DNA of 64,000 nucleotides from assembly GCF_000400465.1 (NCBI RefSeq), contig NW_008806279.1:434001-498000 (forward strand). The letters run 5' to 3'. Below, piece after piece: positions 56,283-64,000 of the stretch. Below the pieces are notes generated by a model. The model did no database searches, was not told where the DNA came from, and was given only the letters and a program-made list of their open reading frames with translations. Each line of letters starts with the position of its first letter. Position 1 is the stretch's first letter. Source of the DNA: Wallemia ichthyophaga EXF-994 (Eukaryota; Basidiomycota; Wallemiomycetes; Wallemiales; Wallemiaceae). Both the position numbers and the translations under genes were made by a program.

Positions 56283-58513
56283 TCAGTTATCGAAATCAAT
56301 GGGCTTGAAGGTGGCTGCCATCTTGATACGACCACTCTTAACCTTACTAAGAGAGAACCAGTCGATTGATCTCTCCTTAGCTGTGAGAAGGTCGCGCAAC
56401 TTAACCGAGACGAAACCAAGAGAAGTACTTTGATTGAAACCCTTATCATCAAACACTTCCACTGTCACCATTGACTTATCCTTATTCTTGACGAGGTATT
56501 CCTTGTTGCTACCCCAGGTAGGATTCTTAGTGGACTTAACCGTTTGCGTCCGATGTATTTCCTTCTTCCCGACACGCAGCGTGGCGAATGGGGACAGCTG
56601 GCCTCTGAGCTGACCACGAAGTTTACCACTGTTACTGTCGAGATCCTGTGCCTGCATTATGTTCACCCTCACCACACCAGAAGGCAGATCCGGGGGAGGG
56701 ATCACATTGCCCTCTTCATCCCTAGTAGCTTCGAGCGTAGGGAAGAAGTGCACGGCGTAGTCCAACATTCCATGGACCTTATCGTCGAAAATCAACTTGG
56801 CATTCTTATCACCACATACGCGCTCTTCGTTGAGAGTGGCGAGATCAAACGACGCTAGACCCATGTCCGAGTCCTTGCGGTGGTCGTTGTAGTCCAACAC
56901 ATTCATAATGAGCATGTCGTTGAGATTAGTGAGCAGGAGATATTTGGTTTCGTTCCATGTAGGTTCGGATGTGTTGTGTATTGTTGCTGTTCGGTCAATC
57001 CCGACTTTGGGACCAACGGTGAATGAGACGTAGGGGTCGGGCTTCCCGCCACCAAATTTAGAGGTTGAGAGATTGTATGCTGAGTTGATATTCACCTTGA
57101 GCACACCGACAGCAGCATCCATTGGGGTACCTGCGAGCAACTCTTGAATGTTGAGAGTGAATGCGTTGGGATGATACATCATTGGACCCATATTAGCATG
57201 TACTTGACCAGTAATGAATGCAGATAGACCAGGAATCTGAGTAGAGTGTTAGAGGCAGTGAAGGCTAAGATAGCATGTGCACCCACATTGCCAACATCAA
57301 AACCAAAAGTATCACCGCCAATTGGTTTGAGTACGTAGTCGAATTTAGGACGCTCGAGGAAAGAAACACTGACCAGCTGTACGAAAGGGAAATCTTTGTC
57401 TAGAGTGAATTTGATTCTCATGTAGCCGCTAAAATTCATATCTTCAAGCAAAATAGGAAGAGCTTTGCCGACAAGACCTACACCAATACGCACAGCGAGA
57501 ACAACTTTTGGATTGACCTGTTTTTTTGCTTCGTTGGGGGTAATGTTGGAGGTATCGCTTGGTTTAAAAGAGACGCGCCAGTCCATTTGGATGATATCAT
57601 TGCCTGCACTGGGCCAAGTCTTAACGTATTCAATATCAGGAGCCTTATTACCGAGAGTGAACTGAGTCATACGTATGCTATCCAAGAAACCGGGAGTGTT
57701 CTGACTGAGAACTTGATCAGCGCTGCTAACAATAGCAGCGGAGAGTACAGGTTCATAAATGAGCCAGAATCTGTCTAAAAAGCTATTAACCCATTCAGCA
57801 GATTCGCGTTGAGATTCGAGACGATTGATAGATAATTCGCGGCTGATATCATCCTTAATATTTCTTTTAACACGTTTCATGTGGGTGTTGTAGTAGGTGC
57901 TAGCAGCAGCGAGGACTAGGAGCACCCAACCCACACCAAGATTAAATTTACCGATGATTATAGTGAGGGACATGGATAGGATGAGTATACCGCTATTCAT
58001 GTACCATCTACCAAAGAAACGTGTAGCCAGCTTGTTAAGTTCAACGTCATCATTCAGGTTGGTTGTGAGTGCAGTGAGTGCCATTTTATGACCAACTTTA
58101 TACCAAGGAGGAATCTTTCCCGGAATAAAGTCACCTTCAGATTCAGCTTCTTGGGTTGCACTTGATATTTCATCATCCTTAGCATCGCCCAATTCAGCTG
58201 CATCGGTTGTAGCTTTGGCAGCGTCATCGAGTGTCGTCGTTGGGTCAATTGCAGTATCGCTATCATCATCGAGGTCGAGTGCAGCACCGTCTGTAGCTTT
58301 CTTTGGAGTCTCTGGAGCGCCTGATGATTTAGCAGCAGCCTTCTTCTTGCTATGTGGATCCTCATTGGGGTCGAAGGTATGCACTCTACCACCTGCCTTC
58401 TCAGATTCCTTCATTTCATTTTGTAGTCCTTCAACGTCAGATTGCAGTTGAGCAGCGTTGTCCTCCTGCTCTGTTGAATTTGCGTGGTCCTTTGATTTCA
58501 AACCGAAAACCAT
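56283..58513 (-). CDS. Tricalbin-like ER-plasma membrane tether (SMP + two C2 domains)
   Basis: Exons are 57287-58513 and 56283-57236 (726 aa from MVFGLKSKDHAN; an ATG at 58579 would add 22 hydrophobic residues). After an acidic Asp/Glu/Ala-rich head comes a hairpin membrane region (GILILSMSLTIIIGKF, VGWVLLVLAAASTYY), then an SMP lipid-transfer domain (ESAEWVNSFLDRFWLIYEP; DSIRMTQFTLGNKAPDIEYV; DWRVSFKP). Two C2 domains follow. The first has GKPDPYVSFTVG with acidic residues suited to calcium, while the second has SPFATLRVG in place of DPY and probably does not bind calcium. Yeast tricalbins have three or more C2 domains, so this is a short form. It converges on APL5 with 50 bp between stops. 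Confidence 0.88.
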
Positions 58514-58717
58514 GGTAATTGGAAGGAGGTGATAGAGAAGAAGAAAAGATATGAGGAATACACACACGAGTAATATCAATTTTAAAAAATCAATTCCTCA
58601 TCCTATTAAGCTAATACATAGCACAGCACCGCATAGCATCACTGATAGCTGAGTGATAGCAACCGTGGCTGTGTTTTTAAGTGAAAATGAGTAAATGTAC
58701 ATTAGATTACACAGAGA

Positions 58718-59005
58718 ATGTCAAGTGATCAAAATAAATCGAAAAACTTGATCAAAAAGGTTTGTCTCAGGTCATCTCTATGTCTATCTCTAAAGACTTG
58801 AAAGGAACAAGTACCAGCACCGAATGATGAATTCTGGGCAAAGAATGAGACTGTAAACATGTATCAGCCGATTCAACAGCTGAAGGGAGATTGTAGTAGA
58901 ACAACACCAGCACCATCTATAGCAAGCCAAACACCAACACTAACCAAGAAAACGATTCCAACAAAGCCAATGAGTGAGAATCCTTACTTCTATAAATGTA
59001 TTTAG
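58718..59005 (+). CDS. Small hypothetical protein (80 aa)
   Basis: Exon 1 (58718-58759) encodes MSSDQNKSKNLIKK. A 45-nt intron (GTTTGT...AAAG) joins it in phase to exon 2 (58805-59005) with EQVPAPNDEFWAKNETVNMY, a Thr/Pro/Lys-rich middle and the end MSENPYFYKCI. No family is recognised. Codon use is ordinary and there is a 35-bp gap to the La gene, in the same direction. The donor and acceptor are weaker than elsewhere in the window, so splicing is uncertain. Confidence 0.4.
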
Positions 59006-59040
59006 ATTATTGATTATCTTCTTCGATACACACAGTCACC

Positions 59041-60188
59041 ATGGAAGACGTGAGTTATTAAACATCCAAAGCCACTGCTAACACTTCCAGCCATCTCAAA
59101 CCATCCTCAATCAAGTAGAGTTCTACTTTGCAGACACAAACCTCCCTTTCGATAAGTTTTTGTGGTCGCTCACTAAGAAGAACGATGAGGGCTGGGTACC
59201 TATATCGACAATTGCATCATTCAAGCGCATGAGAGAGCCTGTAGAGAAGGCTGGCGGTGCTGACAAAGTCGCTGATATTCTCCGTCAATCCTCAAAGCTG
59301 GCTGTGAGCGAAGACGGCGGTAATGTTAAGCGTGTTACAGAGTTGAAGCCAGTCACAGACCGTGAATCTAGATCCATCTACGCTAAAGGTTTCCCAGATG
59401 AAACTCAATCCACTCAACTTGACCTTGAGAACTTCTTTGCAAAATTCGGTAAAACACTCGCAGTGAGAATGAGAAGAGATGAAAAGAAGGCTTTCAAGAA
59501 CTCTGTCTTTGTGGAATTTGAATCTGTAGACGACGCAAAGAAGTTCCTCGAACTTCCACAAGAAGAGCGCAGGTACAACGATAGCGACCTACTCACAATG
59601 GCAAAGGATGCATACGTTGAAATGAAATGCAAGGAGAAGGGCATTACTCCTGGATCTGGCAACAAAAAGTCAAAGGGTCACTTCAACGCCTTCAAAGAGG
59701 AGAACAAGAAGAACAAGGATAGTGAGAAGGCTGCACAGCCACTCACTATGACTCTGATGGGTAAAGATATCGAGGTGAATAAAGAGAATGGTCAGTTTGA
59801 TGAGTCTGCTCTCCAATTCACCCCTGGTTCCGTATTGAAGTGGTCTGCTCCTTCTTCTCTGGGTGATATGGTCTTCCGCGATCTGAAATCTAGCATGAAG
59901 CAGCACATTGAACCATCCTTCGTCATCGTCGACGACGCCAAAACAAACGGCATGTCGGGATACAAGAGACCAGTTGAGGATGGCGATATCAGCACCCTCA
60001 ATAATAACGTTAAGGTTAATGACGTCGCTGTATCCTTCACCAGACCTTCTCAGGAGGAGGAGAAGCAATACTACCTTGAGAACGCAAAGAACATGGCACA
60101 GGCTGTGCTCACCAGACACAACGAGGCGGGCAAGAAACGCAAGGGCGGTGGTCAGAATTTCGGCAACAAGAAGCAGAGGAGGAATTGA
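59041..60188 (+). CDS. LHP1: La protein homologue (RNA 3'-UUU chaperone)
   Basis: La proteins bind and protect the 3' oligo-U ends of RNA polymerase III transcripts. Exon 1 is nine bases (59041-59049, MED) and exon 2 is 59091-60188 (368 aa), separated by a 41-nt intron with GCTAAC near its end. The La motif reads ILNQVEFYFADTNLPFDKFL, KKNDEGWVPISTIASFKRM and LAVSEDG. The first RRM has RSIYAKGFPDE and SVFVEFESVDDAKKF. A second RRM-like domain lies around KWSAPSSLGDMVFRDLKSS. The C-terminus is basic and Gly/Lys-rich (KKRKGGGQNFGNKKQRRN), serving RNA binding and nuclear import. Confidence 0.94.
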
Positions 60189-60281
60189 GGGTTTTACAGG
60201 CGAAGGGAGTAATGTAAATGCTATTTATACATATAATTTCTAACACATGACTTCTGAAACACAAATTCTAACACAAAACTT

Positions 60282-62231
60282 CTACTTTTTCACCTTGATC
60301 AAACCACTCAGCATATCGAAAGAGTTACCGTCAGGCTGGAGGTCTATAGGGTTGTAAAGGAGAGATTTTGGAGTAACAGGGCACCTGATATCTGGGTATG
60401 TGCGCAAATATCCGTGGTCGAGTGTTAGACCGGCAATCCTAACTTTCTGACCGGTGTGCTGGAGGGTGATTTCCTGATCGTTGTGCATCCAGGCGTTGTA
60501 ATAATCGTCGAGATACTCTCCAAAACCGCTTTCACTTTTCTCGAACACCCCCCACATCTCGTCGATCCTATTCATTATAAGAGCGCAAGCCAATTCGGAG
60601 GTGAATGGTGTGCTCGCGATATCATTGATGCAAGTAGTTGGCTGACTATTGGAGATGTTAACACCAGCGCCAGCGATGAGGATGAATTGGCCGTCTATGA
60701 AATGTGAGGTGGTGAGGATTCCGCCTATTTTGAGTGGCTGCTGAGCGCCCTCAGAATTGTACCGCGTTGCATAGATATCGTTTGGCCACTTAAGCGCAAT
60801 GTCGAGAGAGGGATCATGTGCGCGCAACGCCTGCACGACAGCGAGACCAATAAGATACTGCACGAAGACGACGCGCGAGCCACGCGTGCCTGGTAGACGG
60901 AGAACTAGGCTGAACTGCAGACAGCCGCTGCTGCTCACCCACGCATTACCGCCGCGCCCTCGCCCTGCTAGTTGATGGGAAGCTAGAGCGAGGAAGCCGT
61001 GCGGGCAGCTGCGTAGCATCCGCGTGTTCCTATCGAGCAGCGTCTGAGTACTGCCCACGGCCTCGCCATACAGAAGCAGTCGGCCGGCGTGCACGCTCTG
61101 GAGGAGGGCCAAGTACGCAGCAGTGTCAAACTTGGGCGTGTGCGGTGGGAGTTTGTTGAACGCGTCTAGAGCGTGAATGTAGATATGTTTGGTTTGGTTG
61201 GTCACACCTGCTTCTACATCTGCTCTAGTGTGAGCAATCCTTTCGCGTTCCACATGCTCATTGAATCCAGAACCGTGGATAACAACCTCATCACTCCCGC
61301 TGTCGACGGGAGTTGGATGGCTGGGTGGTGCATTGTTGCGCCCCTCTGTCACTGTTGCCACCCACTCACACAACCCGCGACTACTGCCGACGAGGAGCAT
61401 CGGCAGGAGCCCAACCGGTTTAGCCTCATCGATCGGTTTTAGATGGAGGGCTAGGGCATTAAGGAGAGTGCGAAGATGCGCAATTCTTGCTTGTTCCAGT
61501 TGGTCCAGTTCGAGATGCTGCAGGTGCTGCTCTCCCGCGACCAGGCTGGCTGGCGGACATTTGAGGCTGAATTCAGGATGGACACCCGTCACTACCACCC
61601 TGCCGTTGCCGTAGCGCCTCTGCAGAGCTGCGACGGAGCCGTTGTGCGAGTAAGTAGCGAGAATGGATGTGTCTGTGTCTGTGTCTTGTGTGCTTGTGCT
61701 GCCGATATCGAACGCACACCCGCCATTGAGATAAAGGAGTAGCTTGTCGTGTGCTTGTGTACGAGTGTGTGTGTGCTTGTGCGTGCTCGCCTCCACTTCC
61801 ACCTCAGCCAGATGCGCACCCCGCTCAGAGTTGTACTGGAAGTTGGGCAGAGCGGGTCCGACGGCGAGTGCGTCAATCAAGTTGAGCGGGCGGTCGCCTA
61901 CAATGGCCAGCGACTCATCCCCCACTGCGAACTCTACACGCTTGCACGCGAAATAGGCACCGGCACAGACACCCAAGTACCGCCCGCCATTGAAAATGTA
62001 CCGTTTGAGACGCGCAATGAGTGTGCCGCGGAGAGAGTGCAAATATGGCAGGTCACGCCCGCCTGGAATAACAACAGCCGCTGTGTATTCCTCCCAAGGC
62101 TCATTTGCGAGTACAGCCGCTGAAACTGATTGGATCGAGTAGCAGGGAGAGAGGAAACGGGTGAGTTGGGATTTGAGATGCGCTATAGAGGTGGCGCTGC
62201 AGCCTTGATCATCGTATATCAGGATATTCAT
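60282..62231 (-). CDS. BPL1: Biotin--protein ligase
   Basis: Attaches biotin to acetyl-CoA and pyruvate carboxylases. A single-exon gene of 649 aa with the fungal two-part layout. The N-terminal glutamine-amidotransferase-like domain has VIPGGRDLPY and YLGVCAGAYFA. The C-terminal BirA-type catalytic domain has GEAVGSTQTLLDRN, the biotin-loop ASHQLAGRGRGGNAWVSSSG, ALKWPNDIYAT and LKIGGILTTS, then GVNISN. There is a His/Thr-rich insert near residue 150. The start codon is 20 bp from the divergent RIB7 start. Confidence 0.95.
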   Translation of the reverse strand: MNILIYDDQGCSATSIAHLKSQLTRFLSPCYSIQSVSAAVLANEPWEEYTAAVVIPGGRDLPYLHSLRGTLIARLKRYIFNGGRYLGVCAGAYFACKRVEFAVGDESLAIVGDRPLNLIDALAVGPALPNFQYNSERGAHLAEVEVEASTHKHTHTRTQAHDKLLLYLNGGCAFDIGSTSTQDTDTDTSILATYSHNGSVAALQRRYGNGRVVVTGVHPEFSLKCPPASLVAGEQHLQHLELDQLEQARIAHLRTLLNALALHLKPIDEAKPVGLLPMLLVGSSRGLCEWVATVTEGRNNAPPSHPTPVDSGSDEVVIHGSGFNEHVERERIAHTRADVEAGVTNQTKHIYIHALDAFNKLPPHTPKFDTAAYLALLQSVHAGRLLLYGEAVGSTQTLLDRNTRMLRSCPHGFLALASHQLAGRGRGGNAWVSSSGCLQFSLVLRLPGTRGSRVVFVQYLIGLAVVQALRAHDPSLDIALKWPNDIYATRYNSEGAQQPLKIGGILTTSHFIDGQFILIAGAGVNISNSQPTTCINDIASTPFTSELACALIMNRIDEMWGVFEKSESGFGEYLDDYYNAWMHNDQEITLQHTGQKVRIAGLTLDHGYLRTYPDIRCPVTPKSLLYNPIDLQPDGNSFDMLSGLIKVKK

Positions 62232-62251
62232 CTTGAACGATCACAACGACG
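62232..62251. promoter_or_regulatory. 20-bp divergent start-codon spacer, BPL1 / RIB7
   Basis: The shortest of the three very close divergent pairs here, linking two vitamin-cofactor genes. Neither gene shows an intron near its 5' end, so the promoters must lie inside the neighbouring coding region if both ATGs are used. Confidence 0.6.
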
Positions 62252-62995
62252 ATGGATAGCTTCTATCAAGCCATTTACGAAAATGGCGGGCGTGATGGAA
62301 TACACGTGTTACTCACATATGCTCAATCATTGGACGGATTCATTGCTGGGAGTCATGGCAGGCAAATAACTCTATCGTGCAAAGAAAGCATGGCTATGAC
62401 GCATAACCTCCGTCTTCTCTCGGATGCAATTGTCGTTGGGAGTGGTACGCTGGTGAACGATAATCCGGGATTAAATGCGCGTGTGCCTGTTGTAGCACCG
62501 CTAGATAATCAACCAACGCCGATTGCAATTGATCCCGAGTATAAGATGCCAGTGACAGCGAAATTAATCTCAAACTACCACAATGGAATTGGTAAACAGC
62601 CTATCCTGCTGGCTTATAGAGACTCACCCAAGAACGACAAAAGACTGGCGTTAGAGGAGAGTGGAGTGAAAGTGGTTGATATTCTCACACCAAGCACACC
62701 ACTCAACAGACAACACTTCAACACACTCAGCCAGATATTTGGATTTACGCGATTCATGGTTGAAGGTGGTGCAACGGTGATCAAGAGCATTCTAGCCGCG
62801 TCGGCAAACGAAACATCCCTATCTGACACCCTGGCCGATACTCTAGTAGTTACAGTCTCGCCTGTGCTCATCGGTGATGGTGTTAGTGTGGTGAAAAATC
62901 AACCAAATAACTCAAAAACACCAAATCTACATCACAAAGCTAGCAAAGTATTTGGTAAGGATGTTGTATTCGTCGCTAATTTTATAGATAATTGA
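62252..62995 (+). CDS. RIB7: Riboflavin biosynthesis reductase Rib7
   Basis: Reduces 2,5-diamino-6-ribosylamino-4(3H)-pyrimidinone 5'-phosphate with NADPH in riboflavin synthesis. A single-exon gene of 247 aa. Motifs are HVLLTYAQSLDGFIAG, ITLSCKESMAMTHNLRLLSD, AIVVGSGTLVNDNPGLNAR, QPTPIAIDPEYKMP, RFMVEGGATVIKSIL and VSPVLIGDG, all standard for the RibD-C/Rib7 fold. Length fits the family. Confidence 0.95.
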   Translation: MDSFYQAIYENGGRDGIHVLLTYAQSLDGFIAGSHGRQITLSCKESMAMTHNLRLLSDAIVVGSGTLVNDNPGLNARVPVVAPLDNQPTPIAIDPEYKMPVTAKLISNYHNGIGKQPILLAYRDSPKNDKRLALEESGVKVVDILTPSTPLNRQHFNTLSQIFGFTRFMVEGGATVIKSILAASANETSLSDTLADTLVVTVSPVLIGDGVSVVKNQPNNSKTPNLHHKASKVFGKDVVFVANFIDN

Positions 62996-63082
62996 AGTTT
63001 GAATTTTCAATGATATTTTCTCATTTCCTCATTTCCCCGACTTGTCGTCTTCTCGCTTGGTAATTCTTGATAATCAGGCGGA

Positions 63083-63650
63083 ATGAGCGATACAGATAAG
63101 AAAATTGATGACAGCAATTTAAATAATATCGATGCTGTCGACAGCGACGACAAGGATGACAACAAATCCACCCCTTCCAACTCGGGCGGCGCATATGACC
63201 CAGAAACAGGGTAAGAAAGGGGACAAGACACACAGTACACAGCCTCTCACACACTCCCCAGTGAAATAAACTGGGACTGTCCCTGTTTAGGCGGAATGGC
63301 TCATGGCCCTTGTGGCGAAGACTTCAAGAGTGCTTTCTGTGGGTGTGATGTGTTATAAAAGGGCAAACACAAACTCAAACGCTCTTATAGCCTGCTTCGT
63401 CTACTCTGAAGCTGATCCAAAGGGAATCGATTGTGTTGAGGCGTTCAAAGGCATGCAAGGTGAGTATTGATGTGTTGATAGGTTACTTCACTCAAACACC
63501 TCCACAGACTGCTTCAGAAGCCATCCAGAACACTACAGCGATGAGATTGCAGATGATGACGATGACGCAAATCCAGATTCAATCGACACTCAAAACACCA
63601 CAGACAACTCAGACGCTCCTCAAAACCCTCAAGATTCCTCAAGAATATAG
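63083..63650 (+). CDS. MIA40: Mitochondrial intermembrane-space import oxidoreductase Mia40
   Basis: Oxidises and traps Cys-rich proteins entering the intermembrane space. Exons are 63083-63210, 63262-63338, 63391-63459 and 63508-63650 (138 aa). The redox CPC motif is in [20 protein letters not shown], and twin CX9C pairs follow ([11 protein letters not shown] and [11 protein letters not shown]). The N-terminus is acidic and soluble, with no presequence or membrane anchor, so the layout is like animal CHCHD4 and unlike the anchored yeast protein. The tail is Asp/Asn/Ser-rich. Confidence 0.92.
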
Positions 63651-63757
63651 ACTTCATTCCGCAACTTGTACCATATCTTTTAAGAAAAGTAAGAGTAGAA
63701 AATTTTCATTTGACATTATTTCATCGGTTTCAACACTTTATCCTTCATTACACCCTC

Positions 63758-64000
63758 TCATACCCCCTTGCTCGACCTGCTAGCCGTACTATCACTCCTT
63801 TTCACACTAGGCTTAGGCCTGTGCGTATCCACTGCCTCGATCGGAAGCTGATACCTAACTTCGTCACATCCATACGCTTTAGGTGTGAGCTTGATGACTG
63901 TATGCAGCGGTATTTTGATGTACGGTATTTCCTCCTGAGGAATGTTATGGAAATACCCATAGATAGCTCTCAAGATGGCCTGGTGCCCTATAACGAGTAT
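63758..64000 (-). CDS. 6-phosphofructo-2-kinase/fructose-2,6-bisphosphatase, C-terminal part
   Basis: Cut by the window edge; only the last ~80 residues are present. From the edge the frame reads ILVIGHQAILRAIYGYFHNI, whose GHQAILR is the second phosphatase signature. YIKIPLHTVIKLTPKAYGCD and EAVDTHRPKP follow, as in the C-terminus of bifunctional PFKFB enzymes, and then a basic Ser-rich tail. Whether the kinase half is present lies outside the window. The stop is at 63758-63760, convergent with MIA40. Confidence 0.85.
   Translation of the reverse strand: MLVIGHQAILRAIYGYFHNIPQEEIPYIKIPLHTVIKLTPKAYGCDEVRYQLPIEAVDTHRPKPSVKRSDSTASRSSKGV

Overview
The window is eukaryotic nuclear DNA from a fungus with a very compact genome. 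Protein-coding genes lie on both strands, and most are split by introns of about 40-60 nt with GTGAGT- or GTGGGT-type donors and a (C/T)AG acceptor, often with a CTAAC or CTGAC branch-like motif just upstream. The gene set includes SHO1, fungal class I myosin with a C-terminal acidic tail, fungal-type BPL1, RIB7 and AP-3 delta. Together with the intron style it suggests a small-genome basidiomycete, with Wallemia as my best guess. That placement is an inference, not something the sequence proves.

Layout. 1-7.5 kb: the 3' tail of an unidentified gene, a MOB4/phocein-like protein, an ATG14/VPS38-family protein, 3-phosphoglycerate dehydrogenase, a tiny secreted peptide, COQ1 polyprenyl synthase and VMA6. 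7.6-16.3 kb: SNU114 spliceosomal GTPase, a secreted His-rich protein with repeats separated by Lys-Arg sites, a GCK-III/Ste20 kinase, the SHO1 osmosensor and a DUF3074 START-like protein. 16.5-33.3 kb: alanyl-tRNA synthetase, two coiled-coil proteins of unknown function, MDJ1, an ankyrin protein, condensin SMC4 and class I myosin. 33.3-38.1 kb: a gene-poor, AT-rich island with a decayed aldehyde dehydrogenase and two diverged copies of a ~550 bp repeat. 38.1-64 kb: NUP188, CCT2, RQC1/TCF25, ARV1, PFD1, a RidA protein, SEC26 (beta-COP), APL5 (AP-3 delta), a tricalbin-like protein, a small hypothetical, La protein, BPL1, RIB7, MIA40 and the 3' end of a PFK-2/FBPase-2 gene.

Most genes are housekeeping. 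The most notable points are: (i) three divergent pairs whose start codons are only 20, 27 and 37 bp apart (BPL1/RIB7, SEC26/APL5, NUP188/CCT2); (ii) a secreted His-rich repeat protein that looks like a Kex2-processed precursor; (iii) a 41-residue secreted peptide whose signal peptide and mature part lie on separate exons; (iv) the degenerate island; (v) micro-exons carrying the start codon in several genes; (vi) an NKxE instead of NKxD guanine-specificity motif in SNU114. Exon boundaries were assigned by eye from splice consensus, reading phase and remembered family patterns. Every multi-exon model given has a total length divisible by three, but none has transcript support here.
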